A stretch of DNA of 64,000 nt from Serpens sp035497915 (GCF_035497915.1 NZ_DATJCS010000039.1:148958-212957); one strand, 5' to 3'; positions 38,406-47,006 are shown, numbered from the stretch's first letter. Translations and numbers: made by a program. The notes: generated from the sequence alone by a model not told the origin.

Positions 38406-39108
38406 GCGGCTGGTGCTGCTGCCGGGCTGGTCCTATCCCGCCGCCGTGCTGCAACCGTTGGCCGACGCGCTGCACGGCGACGCGCTGCGCGTGGAGCTGG
38501 CCGAACTGCCGGCGCTGGAGAATCCGCAACAGTGGCTGGACGAGCTGGAGGCGCGCTTGCCGGCGGACTGCTGGCTGGGCGGCTGGTCGCTGGGCGGCAT
38601 GCTGGCCGCTGAATTGGCGGCGCGGCGCGGCGCAGCCTGTCGCGGGCTGGTCACCCTGGCCAGCAATGCCTGCTTCGTGCAGCGCGACGATTGGCCGGCG
38701 GCGATGCCGGCGGCGCAGTTCGCGGATTTTCGCGATGGCGTGGCCGCCGCGCCGGCGGCCGCCCTCAAGCGTTTCGATCTGCTGGCGGTGCGCGATGCCG
38801 ACGAGCCGCGCGCGCTGGCCCGCCAACTGGCGGCGCGCGGCGACTCCTCGGCCGCTCTGCTGGCCGGCCTGGACTGTCTGGCGCAGCTGGACTTGCGTGC
38901 GGCGTTGCGCGAATGGGCGGGCCCGCACTTGCACCTGCTGGGTGGTCGGGACGCGCTGGTGCCTCGTGAGGTGGCCCGCGCCCTTGGCGAGCTGGCGCCC
39001 AATGCCCGCATCGAGCTGCTGGACGACGCCAGCCATGCCCTGCCGCTGAGTCATGCCGCTCAGACGGCAGCGGCGATTCTCGCCTTTATTAAGGAAACCT
39101 CCCGATGA
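38398..39108 (+). CDS. bioH: pimeloyl-ACP methyl ester carboxylesterase
   Basis: This 236-aa alpha/beta hydrolase has the nucleophile elbow GGWSLGGML with Ser near residue 68, LLGGRDALVP carrying the Asp, and a late His in DDASHALPLS. It demethylates pimeloyl-ACP methyl ester and so ends the BioC-dependent pathway. It overlaps bioF at its start and bioC at its end (39105-39108). Confidence 0.95.
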   Translation: MSERLVLLPGWSYPAAVLQPLADALHGDALRVELAELPALENPQQWLDELEARLPADCWLGGWSLGGMLAAELAARRGAACRGLVTLASNACFVQRDDWPAAMPAAQFADFRDGVAAAPAAALKRFDLLAVRDADEPRALARQLAARGDSSAALLAGLDCLAQLDLRAALREWAGPHLHLLGGRDALVPREVARALGELAPNARIELLDDASHALPLSHAAQTAAAILAFIKETSR

Positions 39109-39896
39109 ATGCCCAGTCCGCATTGCCCGACAAGGCGTTGGTTGCGGCCTCGTTTTCCCGCGCGGCCGGCAGTTACGACGCGGTGGCCGATCTGCAGCGC
39201 CGGGTCGGCCAGCAACTGCTGGGCCTGCTGCCGGCCGATCTGGCACCGGAGCGCTGGCTCGATCTGGGCTGCGGCACCGGACACTTCGCCCGTCAGCTGG
39301 CGGCGCGCTATCCGCAGGGCGAAGGGCTGGCGCTGGACATCGCCGAAGGCATGCTGCGCCATGCCCGGCCGCTGGGCGGCGCGCGACATTTCCTGGCCGG
39401 CGACGCCGAGGCCCTGCCGCTGCGCGAAGTCAGCTGCGAACTGATCTTCTCCAGTCTGGCGCTGCAGTGGTGCGCGAATCTGCCGGCGGTGCTCGACGAA
39501 GCGCTGCGCGTACTGCGCCCGGGCGGTGTGCTGGCGTTCTCCTCTCTGGTCGACGGCACCCTGGACGAGCTGCGCCAGAGCTGGCGACAGGTCGATGAGC
39601 GGGTGCACGTCAACCGCTTTCGCCACTTCGCGGAGTACCAGGCGCTGTGCGCCGGCAGCGGCCTGCGCGTGCGGCATCTGCAGCAGCGTCCGCTGGCGCT
39701 GCACTTCGCCGATCTGTTTTCACTGACCCGCGAGCTCAAGGCGCTTGGTGCGCAGAATCGCAATCCCGGCCGGCCGCTGGGTCTGACCGGGCGGGCGCGA
39801 CTGCGCGCGCTGGGCGAAGCCTACGAACGCTTCCGCCAGCCGCAGGGGCTGCCGGCCACCTATCAGGTGGTCTATGTCGTGCTGGAGAAAGGCTGA
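39105..39896 (+). CDS. bioC: malonyl-ACP O-methyltransferase
   Basis: This 263-aa AdoMet-dependent methyltransferase has motif I LDLGCGTGHFA (about residue 48), ALDIAEGML, and the BioC-typical LIFSSLALQWC. It begins AASFSRAAGSYD, the standard BioC N-terminal helix. It methylates malonyl-ACP so that fatty acid synthase can build the pimeloyl chain. Stop and bioD start overlap at 39894-39898. Confidence 0.96.
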   Translation: MNAQSALPDKALVAASFSRAAGSYDAVADLQRRVGQQLLGLLPADLAPERWLDLGCGTGHFARQLAARYPQGEGLALDIAEGMLRHARPLGGARHFLAGDAEALPLREVSCELIFSSLALQWCANLPAVLDEALRVLRPGGVLAFSSLVDGTLDELRQSWRQVDERVHVNRFRHFAEYQALCAGSGLRVRHLQQRPLALHFADLFSLTRELKALGAQNRNPGRPLGLTGRARLRALGEAYERFRQPQGLPATYQVVYVVLEKG

Positions 39897-40582
39897 TGGG
39901 CCGCGCCTTCTTCGTCACCGGTACCGACACCGATATCGGCAAGACCACGGTCGCCGCCGGCCTGCTGCACGCCGCGCGCCGGCGGGGCCTGAGCACGGCG
40001 GCGGCCAAGCCGCTGGCGTCCGGCTGCCAGGCGACTGCGGACGGTCTGCGCAATGCCGACGCCCTGGCGCTGCAGGCGGAGTGCGATCCGCCGCTGCCCT
40101 ACGCGCTGATCAATCCCTGCGCTTTCGAGCCCGCCATCGCTCCGCATGTGGCGGCGCGCGAGGCGGGCGTCGCCCTCGAGGTGCCGCAGCTGGCCGCCGC
40201 CGTGCAACGGGTGCTGGCGCAGGGCGCGGATTTCACCCTGGTGGAAGGCGCCGGCGGCTGGCGGGTGCCGCTGTCGGACGCGGCCTGCCTCTCCGATCTG
40301 GCCGTGGCGCTGCAGCTGCCGGTGATCCTGGTGGTCGGCCTGCGCCTGGGCTGTCTGAACCATGCGCTGTTGACGGCTCAGGCCATTCGGGCGGATGGTC
40401 TGCAACTGGCGGGCTGGGTCGCTAATCAGGTCGACCCGCACATGCCACGGCTGGACGACAATCTGCGGGAGTTGCAAGCGCGCCTGGGCGCGCCCTGCCT
40501 GGGTTGCGTGCCGCGCCTGGCGATGCCGGGGGCGGCGAACGTTGCCGCACACCTGTCGCTGGAGGCGCTGCTGGAGCATTGA
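39896..40582 (+). CDS. bioD: dethiobiotin synthetase
   Basis: This 228-aa ATPase opens with the Walker A variant GTDTDIGKT and carries the conserved KPLASGC and VEGAGGWRVPL. It forms the ureido ring of dethiobiotin from DAPA, CO2 and ATP. ATG 39896 shares its A with the bioC stop. No bioA is in the window, so DAPA aminotransferase is elsewhere. Confidence 0.96.
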   Translation: MGRAFFVTGTDTDIGKTTVAAGLLHAARRRGLSTAAAKPLASGCQATADGLRNADALALQAECDPPLPYALINPCAFEPAIAPHVAAREAGVALEVPQLAAAVQRVLAQGADFTLVEGAGGWRVPLSDAACLSDLAVALQLPVILVVGLRLGCLNHALLTAQAIRADGLQLAGWVANQVDPHMPRLDDNLRELQARLGAPCLGCVPRLAMPGAANVAAHLSLEALLEH

Positions 40583-40598
40583 GTCGGGGGTCGCAGGC

Positions 40599-40627
40599 TT
40601 GACAAGGCTGGGAGCTAAACGTAAGTT
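40599..40627 (+). promoter_or_regulatory. promoter of the first fadE gene
   Basis: TTGACA (40599-40604), a 17-nt spacer and TAAGTT (40622-40627) form a good sigma-70 promoter. The predicted start falls inside the PsrA-type palindrome just downstream. Confidence 0.65.
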
Positions 40628-40628
40628 T

Positions 40629-40642
40629 CAAACAACTGTTTG
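40629..40642. promoter_or_regulatory. PsrA-type operator
   Basis: CAAAC-aact-GTTTG is a perfect palindrome matching the known PsrA consensus (G/C)AAAC-N2-4-GTTTG. It overlaps the predicted start point of the fadE transcript, where binding would repress. PsrA is a TetR-type fatty-acid sensor controlling beta-oxidation genes in Pseudomonas. Confidence 0.75.
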
Positions 40643-40702
40643 AGCGTGCGTGGTTGTGTCGCAGCTCGCCACCCCCAAGACCTACTGCTGAGGTTTACCG
40701 CA

Positions 40703-42508
40703 ATGCCCGACTACAAGGCCCCCTTGCGCGATATCCGTTTCGTTCGTGACGAGCTGCTCGGCTATGAAGCCCACTACCAGAGCCTGCCCGGTTGCGAAGA
40801 CGCCACCCCGGACATGGTGAACGCCATCATCGAGGAAGGCGCCAAGTTCTGTGAGCAGGTCATCGCTCCGCTGAACCGCGTCGGTGACCAGGAAGGCTGC
40901 AAGTGGTCGCCCGAGGGCGTCACCACGCCGACCGGCTTCAAGGAAGCCTACCAGCAGTTCGTCGAAGGCGGCTGGCCGAGCCTGGCCCATGACGTCGCCC
41001 ACGGCGGCCAGGGTCTGCCGGAATCCCTCGGCATGACCGTCAGCGAAATGATCGGCGAGGCCAACTGGTCCTGGGGCATGTACCCGGGCCTGTCCCACGG
41101 TGCCATGAACACCCTGAGCGCCCACGGCACCCCCGAACAGCAGCACACCTACCTGACCAAGCTGGTGTCCGGCCAGTGGACCGGCACCATGTGCCTGACC
41201 GAGCCGCACTGCGGCACCGACCTGGGCATCCTGCGCACCAAGGCCGAACCCCAGGCCGATGGTTCCTACAAGGTGACCGGCACCAAGATCTTCATCTCGG
41301 CCGGCGACCACGATATGGCCGAGAACATCGTGCACATCGTGCTGGCCCGCCTGCCCGACGCTCCGGCCGGCACCAAGGGTATTTCCCTGTTCATCGTGCC
41401 GAAGTTCCTGCCCAACGCCGCCGGCGAAGTGGGCGAGCGCAACACCGTGTCCTGCGGCTCGCTCGAACACAAGATGGGCATCCACGGCAACGCCACCTGC
41501 GTGATGAACTTCGACGGCGCCACCGGCTTCCTGATCGGCCCGCCGAACAAGGGCCTGAACTGCATGTTCACCTTCATGAACACCGCGCGTCTGGGCACCG
41601 CCCTGCAGGGCATCGCCCACGCCGAACTGGGCTTCCAGGGCGGCATCGCCTATGCCCGCGAGCGTCTGCAGATGCGTGCGCTGACTGGTCCGAAGGCTCC
41701 GGAAAAGGCCGCCGACCCGATCATCGTGCATCCGGACGTGCGCCGCATGCTGCTGACCATGAAGGCCTTCGCCGAAGGCAACCGCGCCATGCTGTACTTC
41801 GCCGCCAAGCAGGTCGACATCGTGCAGCGCAGCCAGGACGAGGAGCAGCGCAAGGCCGCCGATTCCCTGCTGGCCTTCCTGACCCCGATCGCCAAGGCCT
41901 TCATGACCGAAACCGGTTTCGAAGCCGCCAACCATGGCGTGCAGATCTACGGTGGCCACGGCTTCATCGCCGAGCACGGCATGGAGCAGAACGTGCGCGA
42001 CAGCCGTATCTCCTGCCTGTACGAAGGCACCACCGGCGTGCAGGCCCTCGACCTGCTGGGCCGCAAGGTGCTGATGACCCAGGGCGAAGCGCTGAAGGGC
42101 TTTACCAAGATCGTCCACAAGTTCTGCCAGAACAACGAAGGCAACGAGGCGATCAAGCACCTGGTCGCACCGCTGGCGCAGATCAACAAGGAGTGGGGCG
42201 AGATCACCATGAAGGTCGGCATGGCCGCCATGAAGGATCGCGAGGAAGTCGGCGCCGCGTCGGTGGACTACCTGATGTACTCCGGTTACGCCTGCCTGGC
42301 CTACTTCTGGGCCGACATGGCTCGCGTGGCCGCCGAGAAGCTGGCTGCCGGTACCGCCGAGGAAGGCTTCTACAAGGCCAAGCTGCAGACCGCGCGCTTC
42401 TACTTCGAGCGCATCCTGCCGCGTACCCGCGCGCTGGTGGTCACCATGCAGTCCGGCGCGAACAACCTGATGGAAATGGCCGACGAGGACTTCGCCCTGG
42501 GCTACTGA
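40703..42508 (+). CDS. fadE: acyl-CoA dehydrogenase, FadE type (601 aa)
   Basis: This 601-aa acyl-CoA dehydrogenase has the extended C-terminal domain of the long-chain Pseudomonas FadE group. TMCLTEPHCGTDLG and the FAD/substrate region are seen, with the catalytic Glu in LYEGTTGVQALDLLGRK. The C-terminal ~130 residues form the Acyl-CoA_dh_C extension. ATG 40703 starts the family-conserved MPDYKAPLRDIRF; the frame to 40640 overlaps the operator. It faces a strong promoter with a PsrA box and ends at a good terminator (42537). In P. aeruginosa the matching genes are PA0506/PA0508, which lie just beyond the bio cluster. Confidence 0.93.
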   Translation: MPDYKAPLRDIRFVRDELLGYEAHYQSLPGCEDATPDMVNAIIEEGAKFCEQVIAPLNRVGDQEGCKWSPEGVTTPTGFKEAYQQFVEGGWPSLAHDVAHGGQGLPESLGMTVSEMIGEANWSWGMYPGLSHGAMNTLSAHGTPEQQHTYLTKLVSGQWTGTMCLTEPHCGTDLGILRTKAEPQADGSYKVTGTKIFISAGDHDMAENIVHIVLARLPDAPAGTKGISLFIVPKFLPNAAGEVGERNTVSCGSLEHKMGIHGNATCVMNFDGATGFLIGPPNKGLNCMFTFMNTARLGTALQGIAHAELGFQGGIAYARERLQMRALTGPKAPEKAADPIIVHPDVRRMLLTMKAFAEGNRAMLYFAAKQVDIVQRSQDEEQRKAADSLLAFLTPIAKAFMTETGFEAANHGVQIYGGHGFIAEHGMEQNVRDSRISCLYEGTTGVQALDLLGRKVLMTQGEALKGFTKIVHKFCQNNEGNEAIKHLVAPLAQINKEWGEITMKVGMAAMKDREEVGAASVDYLMYSGYACLAYFWADMARVAAEKLAAGTAEEGFYKAKLQTARFYFERILPRTRALVVTMQSGANNLMEMADEDFALGY

Positions 42509-42536
42509 TAGCCCGGCGCAAGACCGTTCGGTTGAT

Positions 42537-42571
42537 AAGCCGCCGGGCCTGTGCCCGGCGGCTTGTTTTTT
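42537..42571 (+). terminator. intrinsic terminator after first fadE
   Basis: GCCGCCGGG-cctgtg-CCCGGCGGC is followed by TTGTTTTTT, 30 nt past the fadE stop. It shows that the first fadE is a single-gene transcript. Confidence 0.9.
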
Positions 42572-42668
42572 GGCGCCGGAAAAAGTGGCGGACTGGCCAT
42601 TACGGAAAAAATGCCATCATAATGCCCGCTATTTTTCGACCGCCGTCTTTGAGTGCTGCGAGGCCGTT

Positions 42669-43979
42669 TTGCCGAATATCTCTGCCTACCGGGCAAGTCA
42701 CTTCCTGCCATCCGTGCTGATCATCCTGGCCGGCTGGGTGCTGGGCGCATGGCTGGAAACGGAGGGCTTCCTGACCGGTCTGCTGGAAGTGCTGCCCACC
42801 CTGCTGGCGGTGCTCGGCGGCGCGCTGTGCATGTTCTACGGGCGCATGCGCCAGGCCATGCTGCTGGTGGTGGTCTATCTGGCCTACCTGGCGCTGAATG
42901 GCGAAGTCGAACACTTCCGCGAGCATCGCGCGGTCAGTGATTACACCCAGGCCCAGTTGATCTTCCATCTGAGCAGCCTGTTGCTGCCGCTGCTCTATGG
43001 TCTGTACGGCATCTGGTCGGAGCGCGCGCAGCTGCTGCAGGACCTGGTGGCGCGCGGCGCGGTGCTGCTGGCGCTGCTCGGCGTAGCGGTCGGCATGGCG
43101 CTGCGCTATCCCGAGCCGCTGCTGCAGTGGCTGAGCCTGTTGCACTGGCCGCTGCTGCAGGGCCAGTGGATGAAGATGGTGCAACTGGCCTATCCGCTGT
43201 TCCTGCTGGCCTTTATCGGACTCCTCGTCCAGTACCTGTTGCGGCCGCGCGTGCTGCATGCCGCGCAACTGGTCGGCGTGCTCGGTCTGTTCTGGATGGT
43301 GCCGGAGATCTACATGCGGCCCTACGCGCTGTCGGCCATGAGCAGCATGGTGCTGCTGGCGCTGGTGGTGGCGGTGGCGCACGAGGCCTACCAGATGGCC
43401 TTCCTCGATGAACTCACCGGGCTGCCGGGCCGCCGGGCGCTGAACGAACGCCTGGGCCGGCTGGGGCGCAACTACGTGATCGCCATGACCGACGTCGATC
43501 ACTTCAAGAAATTCAACGACACCTACGGCCATGACGTCGGCGATGACGTGCTGCGCATGGTGGCCGGCCAGTTGCGCAAGGTCACCGGCGGCGGCACCGC
43601 CTACCGCTACGGCGGCGAGGAGTTCACCGTGCTGTTCCCGGGCAAGAGCCTGGAGCACTGCAAGCCCCATCTGGAGGTGCTGCGCCGCAACATCGAGCAC
43701 TACCAGATGGTCGTACGCGACAAGTCGAATCGCCCGGAGGATGCCGCCAAGGGGCGCCAGCAGCGCGGCAAGGCGGCCACCAACCCCTTCGTTTCGGTCA
43801 CCATCAGCATCGGGGTGGCCGAGCGCAGCGCGGCGCATCGCGAGCCGGAGGAGGTCATCAAGGCCGCGGACGAGGCGCTCTACAAGGCCAAGGGCGCGGG
43901 GCGCAACTGTGTGGTTTCCTACGAACAGCCGAAGCCGGCGCGTGCGGCGAGCGGTCGCAAGGCGGCGGCGCGCTCGTGA
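42669..43979 (+). CDS. membrane GGDEF diguanylate cyclase
   Basis: This protein has a membrane region of about seven hydrophobic segments (to ~residue 245) and a C-terminal GGDEF domain. The active-site signature is YGGEEF, with DVDHFKKFNDTYGHDVGD and the GVAER strand, so cyclic-di-GMP synthesis is expected. A TTG at 42669, with GCGAGG about 6 nt upstream, best matches the start of the hydrophobic domain (436 aa); an ORF start at 42570 would overlap the terminator. It lies between two FadE genes. An insert (NRPEDAAKGRQQRGKAA) interrupts the GGDEF domain. Confidence 0.87.
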   Translation: MPNISAYRASHFLPSVLIILAGWVLGAWLETEGFLTGLLEVLPTLLAVLGGALCMFYGRMRQAMLLVVVYLAYLALNGEVEHFREHRAVSDYTQAQLIFHLSSLLLPLLYGLYGIWSERAQLLQDLVARGAVLLALLGVAVGMALRYPEPLLQWLSLLHWPLLQGQWMKMVQLAYPLFLLAFIGLLVQYLLRPRVLHAAQLVGVLGLFWMVPEIYMRPYALSAMSSMVLLALVVAVAHEAYQMAFLDELTGLPGRRALNERLGRLGRNYVIAMTDVDHFKKFNDTYGHDVGDDVLRMVAGQLRKVTGGGTAYRYGGEEFTVLFPGKSLEHCKPHLEVLRRNIEHYQMVVRDKSNRPEDAAKGRQQRGKAATNPFVSVTISIGVAERSAAHREPEEVIKAADEALYKAKGAGRNCVVSYEQPKPARAASGRKAAARS

Positions 43980-44005
43980 GTGACCATTAGTGACCTTATG
44001 GTCAC
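43980..44005. promoter_or_regulatory. inverted repeat upstream of second fadE
   Basis: GTGACCAT-(10 nt)-ATGGTCAC is a perfect 8-bp inverted repeat, with an extra GTGACC copy in the spacer, 92 nt before the second fadE start and just past the GGDEF stop. Its unequal spacing and the third partial copy suggest a protein-binding site rather than a terminator. Confidence 0.45.
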
Positions 44006-44096
44006 CAACTGACGCTACATGTCTCCAGCGTTGTTCGGCTAGACTCGCGTTTTCTTCGTTCCCGGCCTTTGCGGTCACCGTTGAATCGAGGTTTAC

Positions 44097-45875
44097 ATGG
44101 CTGATTACCAAGCGCCCCTGCGTGACATGCGTTTCGTCCTCAATGAGGTTTTCGACGTTGCCAACCTGTGGAGTGAATTGCCCGGCCTGGCCGAGGTGAT
44201 CGACGGCGACACCGCCATCGCCGTGCTGGAAGAAGCCGGCAAGGTGATCGCCGGCAGCATCGCACCGCTCAACCGTAGCGGCGACGAGGAAGGCTGCAGC
44301 TGGAACGAGGGTGCGGTGAAGACCCCGGCCGGCTTCATCGAGGCCTACAAGACCTACGCCGAGGGCGGCTGGGTCGGCGTCGGTGGCGACCCGCTGTTCG
44401 GCGGCATGGGCATGCCCAAGGTGATCGGCGCCCAGGTCGAGGAGATGGTCAACTCCGCCAACCTGTCCTTCGGCCTCTACCCGATGCTCACCGCTGGCGC
44501 CTGCCTGGCGCTGAACTCCCATGCCAGCGAAGAGCTGAAGCAGGCCTATCTGCCCAACATGTACGCCGGCGTGTGGGCCGGTTCCATGTGCCTGACCGAG
44601 CCGCATGCCGGCACCGACCTGGGCCTGATCCGCACCAAGGCCGAACCGCAGGCCGACGGCAGCTACAAGGTCACCGGCACCAAGATCTTCATCACCGGCG
44701 GCGAACACGACCTGACCGAGAACATCATCCACCTGGTGCTGGCCAAGCTGCCCGATGCGCCGTCCGGTTCCAAGGGCATCTCGCTGTTCCTGGTACCCAA
44801 GGTGATGGTCAACGCCGATGGCAGCCTGGGCGCGCGCAACAGCCTGTCGTGCGGCTCCATCGAGCACAAGATGGGCATCAAGGCTTCGGCCACCTGCGTG
44901 ATGAACTTCGACAGCGCCACCGGCTGGCTGGTCGGCGAGGTCAACAAGGGCCTGGCGGCGATGTTCACCATGATGAACTACGAGCGCCTGGGCGTCGGCA
45001 TCCAGGGTCTGGCCCTGGGCGAGCGCTCCTACCAGAGCGCCATCGAATACGCCCGCGAGCGTCTGCAGAGCCGCGCACCGACCGGTCCGGCGGCCCAGGA
45101 CAAGGCGGCCGACCCGATCATCGTGCATCCGGACGTGCGCCGCATGCTGCTGACCATGAAGGCGCTGAACGAAGGCGGTCGCGCGTTCTCCAGCTACGTG
45201 GCCGTGCAGCTGGACATCGCCAAGTACAGCGAAGACGCCGCCGCTCGCCAGCGCGCCGAGAACCTGATTGCGCTGCTGACCCCGGTGGCCAAGGCGTTCC
45301 TCACCGACATGGCGCTGGAAACCACCGTGCACGGCCAGCAGATCTTCGGCGGTCACGGTTTCATCCGCGAGTGGGGCCAGGAGCAGCTGGTGCGCGACTG
45401 CCGCATCACGCAGATCTACGAAGGCACCAACGGCATCCAGTCGCTCGACCTGGTGGGCCGCAAGGTGGTGGGCAACGGCGGCGCCTTCTATGCGCAGTTC
45501 CGTGACGAGATCACCGCGTTCATCAACGGTGCCGACGCCTCGCTGGGCGAATTCACCGCGCCGCTGAAGGTCGCCGTCAATCAGCTCGACGAACTCACCG
45601 CCTGGGTGCTGGATCGCGCCAAGTCCAACCCCAACGAGATCGGCGCCGCGTCGGTGGAATACCTGCAGGCCTTCGGCTACGTCGCCTACGGCTACATGTG
45701 GGCACAGATGGCCAAGGCCGCGCTGGGCAAGGAAGGCGAGGAAGCCTTCTACGCCAGCAAGCTGGGCACCGCGCGCTTCTTCTTCGCTCGCCTGTTGCCG
45801 CGCGTACAGTCGCTGAGCGCGGCGGTGCGCGCCGGCAGCGAGTCGCTGTTCCTGCTCGACGCCGAGCAGTTCTGA
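44097..45875 (+). CDS. fadE: acyl-CoA dehydrogenase, FadE type (592 aa)
   Basis: This 592-aa acyl-CoA dehydrogenase is a close paralogue of the one at 40703 (same MADYQAPLRDMRF start, LTEPHAGTDLG, FITGGEHDL, and YEGTNGIQSLDLVGRK with catalytic Glu). It has its own leader with an inverted repeat and no PsrA-type box, so the two copies are likely regulated differently. The chain-length preferences probably differ. A strong terminator follows at 45896. Confidence 0.93.
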   Translation: MADYQAPLRDMRFVLNEVFDVANLWSELPGLAEVIDGDTAIAVLEEAGKVIAGSIAPLNRSGDEEGCSWNEGAVKTPAGFIEAYKTYAEGGWVGVGGDPLFGGMGMPKVIGAQVEEMVNSANLSFGLYPMLTAGACLALNSHASEELKQAYLPNMYAGVWAGSMCLTEPHAGTDLGLIRTKAEPQADGSYKVTGTKIFITGGEHDLTENIIHLVLAKLPDAPSGSKGISLFLVPKVMVNADGSLGARNSLSCGSIEHKMGIKASATCVMNFDSATGWLVGEVNKGLAAMFTMMNYERLGVGIQGLALGERSYQSAIEYARERLQSRAPTGPAAQDKAADPIIVHPDVRRMLLTMKALNEGGRAFSSYVAVQLDIAKYSEDAAARQRAENLIALLTPVAKAFLTDMALETTVHGQQIFGGHGFIREWGQEQLVRDCRITQIYEGTNGIQSLDLVGRKVVGNGGAFYAQFRDEITAFINGADASLGEFTAPLKVAVNQLDELTAWVLDRAKSNPNEIGAASVEYLQAFGYVAYGYMWAQMAKAALGKEGEEAFYASKLGTARFFFARLLPRVQSLSAAVRAGSESLFLLDAEQF

Positions 45876-45895
45876 GCCTCGACTGAGCGTTGAAT

Positions 45896-45933
45896 GAAAA
45901 TGCCCGTATCGCGAGATACGGGCATTTTTGTTT
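45896..45933. terminator. intrinsic terminator after second fadE
   Basis: TGCCCGTATC-gcga-GATACGGGCA is followed by TTTTTGTTT on the + strand and preceded by AAAA, so it could also work in the reverse direction. Confidence 0.92.
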
Positions 45934-45968
45934 GTGGGACCACCGTAACGGTGGGCTTGAGCCGGTAG

Positions 45969-46050
45969 GGCCGGGTTTATCCCGGCCAGCGGACCCGGCT
46001 CCCGGCCCGGGGCGCGGGTCCCACCCCCATCGGCCGGGATAAACCCGGCC
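45969..46050. repeat. paired inverted palindromes, GGCCGGG family
   Basis: GGCCGGG-TTTAT-CCCGGCC (45969-45987) and GGCCGGG-ATAAA-CCCGGCC (46032-46050) are the same 19-mer in opposite orientation, flanked by GTGGGAC- and GTCCCAC-type arms. Their layout between convergent genes is that of a REPIN-like mobile palindrome. Confidence 0.7.
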
Positions 46051-46060
46051 CCACAGGTCC

Positions 46061-46705
46061 TCAGTGCTTGGCCAATCGCTCGGCCTGGGCGGGATCGTCG
46101 ATGAAGCGGTTGCGGGTGCCCTGCAGCAGGGCGATGCGGTCATTGCGGATGCGTTCGATCTGATCGGCCGGATCCTCGCGATGCCAGCGCTGCAGCACGT
46201 CCAGCGCCACCGGCAGTGGCAGGTCGTACTCGGCATGCATGTGGAACAGCGCGCGGGCCACGTTGCCGCGGGCCGAGGTGGGTGGTTCGAGCAGCTTGAA
46301 GCCGCTGCGCAGCCCGCATTCGCCGGCCGGGCTGCCGCCAGCGACCTCGCCGAAACGGTCGTTGCGCCGCTGTTCCTCCAGGCGCGCCTCGTTCGGGTAA
46401 AGGTTGTGCAGGTCGCCGACCATGTTCAGGTAGCGTGGCGTCTGCACCGCGCACTGGTTGGTGGTGGTGCAGCGCAGCGCCTGGCGGATCTCGCGTACGC
46501 CGTAGATGGCGCTGATGGCCAGGCCCTCATCACTGGCGAACGTCTGGCCGCAGAACAGGGTTTCGCCGCCACTGGCATACAGCTCGGACCAGAAGGCCTG
46601 CTCGGCCTCGTCCTGGCCGTGGAAGCGGGTCTGGACGTCGGCGGCCAGAGCGTGAGCGTGGACGCCTGCGGCAACTATTAGCAGGGACAGAGCGAGGTTG
46701 CGCAT
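46061..46705 (-). CDS. endonuclease I family protein, secreted
   Basis: This 214-aa protein has a signal peptide (residues 1-21) and an Endonuclease_1 domain. The YLNMVGDLHNLYP, EARLEEQRRNDRFGE and RGNVARALFHMHAEY segments carry the metal/His active site. Two Cys pairs could form disulphides. It should be an extracytoplasmic DNA or RNA nuclease like Vibrio/E. coli EndA. ATG 46705 with AAGGG 7 nt upstream starts the signal peptide; the frame to 46789 lacks one. Confidence 0.86.
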   Translation of the reverse strand: MRNLALSLLIVAAGVHAHALAADVQTRFHGQDEAEQAFWSELYASGGETLFCGQTFASDEGLAISAIYGVREIRQALRCTTTNQCAVQTPRYLNMVGDLHNLYPNEARLEEQRRNDRFGEVAGGSPAGECGLRSGFKLLEPPTSARGNVARALFHMHAEYDLPLPVALDVLQRWHREDPADQIERIRNDRIALLQGTRNRFIDDPAQAERLAKH

Positions 46706-46809
46706 GTTTCGACCCTTGGACACCGTGTCGGCGTCTGTTGTTGTTATTGGGCCGTTCGATTCTGCGCCCCTTGCGCCACGGATGCCCACCCGGCAAAGGC
46801 CGACGCTGT

Positions 46810-46827
46810 TGTAGGAAAAGGCTTACA
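46810..46827 (+). promoter_or_regulatory. GacA-box upstream activating sequence
   Basis: TGTAGG-aaaagg-CTTACA matches the GacA binding consensus TGTAAG-N6-CTTACA with one change. Its centre is about 66 nt upstream of the predicted start point of the sRNA at 46883, the usual distance for rsmX/Y/Z promoters. A -10-like TAGTCT is at 46872-46877. Confidence 0.8.
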
Positions 46828-46882
46828 GGGTCTACTGGTGATTGGCGCTGTCGCCTCTCGGAGCGCCTGCGTAGTCTTGCCT

Positions 46883-47006
46883 GCAACGGAAAACGCGCAG
46901 GAAGCGTGAAAAACAAAAATGGAATTTCCGGACCCCCAGGATGGCGGGTCAAACAAGGATGTCAGGATTCAATCTGCAAGCCCCGCACTGCGGGGTTTTC
47001 TTTTTT
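46883..47006 (+). ncRNA. rsmY: RsmY-type regulatory sRNA, binds RsmA/CsrA proteins
   Basis: This RNA of about 122 nt contains seven GGA motifs (46888, 46901, 46921, 46930, 46939, 46957, 46965) in exposed or loop contexts such as CGCAGGAAGCG, the form known to bind RsmA/CsrA. It ends at a CCCCGC-act-GCGGGG hairpin followed by TTTTCTTTTTT. A GacA box lies upstream at the expected distance. RsmY titrates RsmA to relieve translational repression under GacS/GacA control. It lies between endonuclease I and a TRAP operon just past the fadE genes; from memory rsmY of P. putida is near PP_0370, next to the homologous fadE. The exact 5' end is an estimate. Confidence 0.85.
46978..47006 (+). terminator. 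rsmY intrinsic terminator
   Basis: A 6-bp CCCCGC/GCGGGG stem with a 3-nt loop is followed by a T-rich tract interrupted by one C. Confidence 0.88.

Noticed and set aside
42600..45356. 918-codon reverse-strand open frame
   Set aside because: It is antisense to the diguanylate cyclase and second fadE, with His/Gln/Ala-rich translation. The forward genes carry all catalytic motifs.
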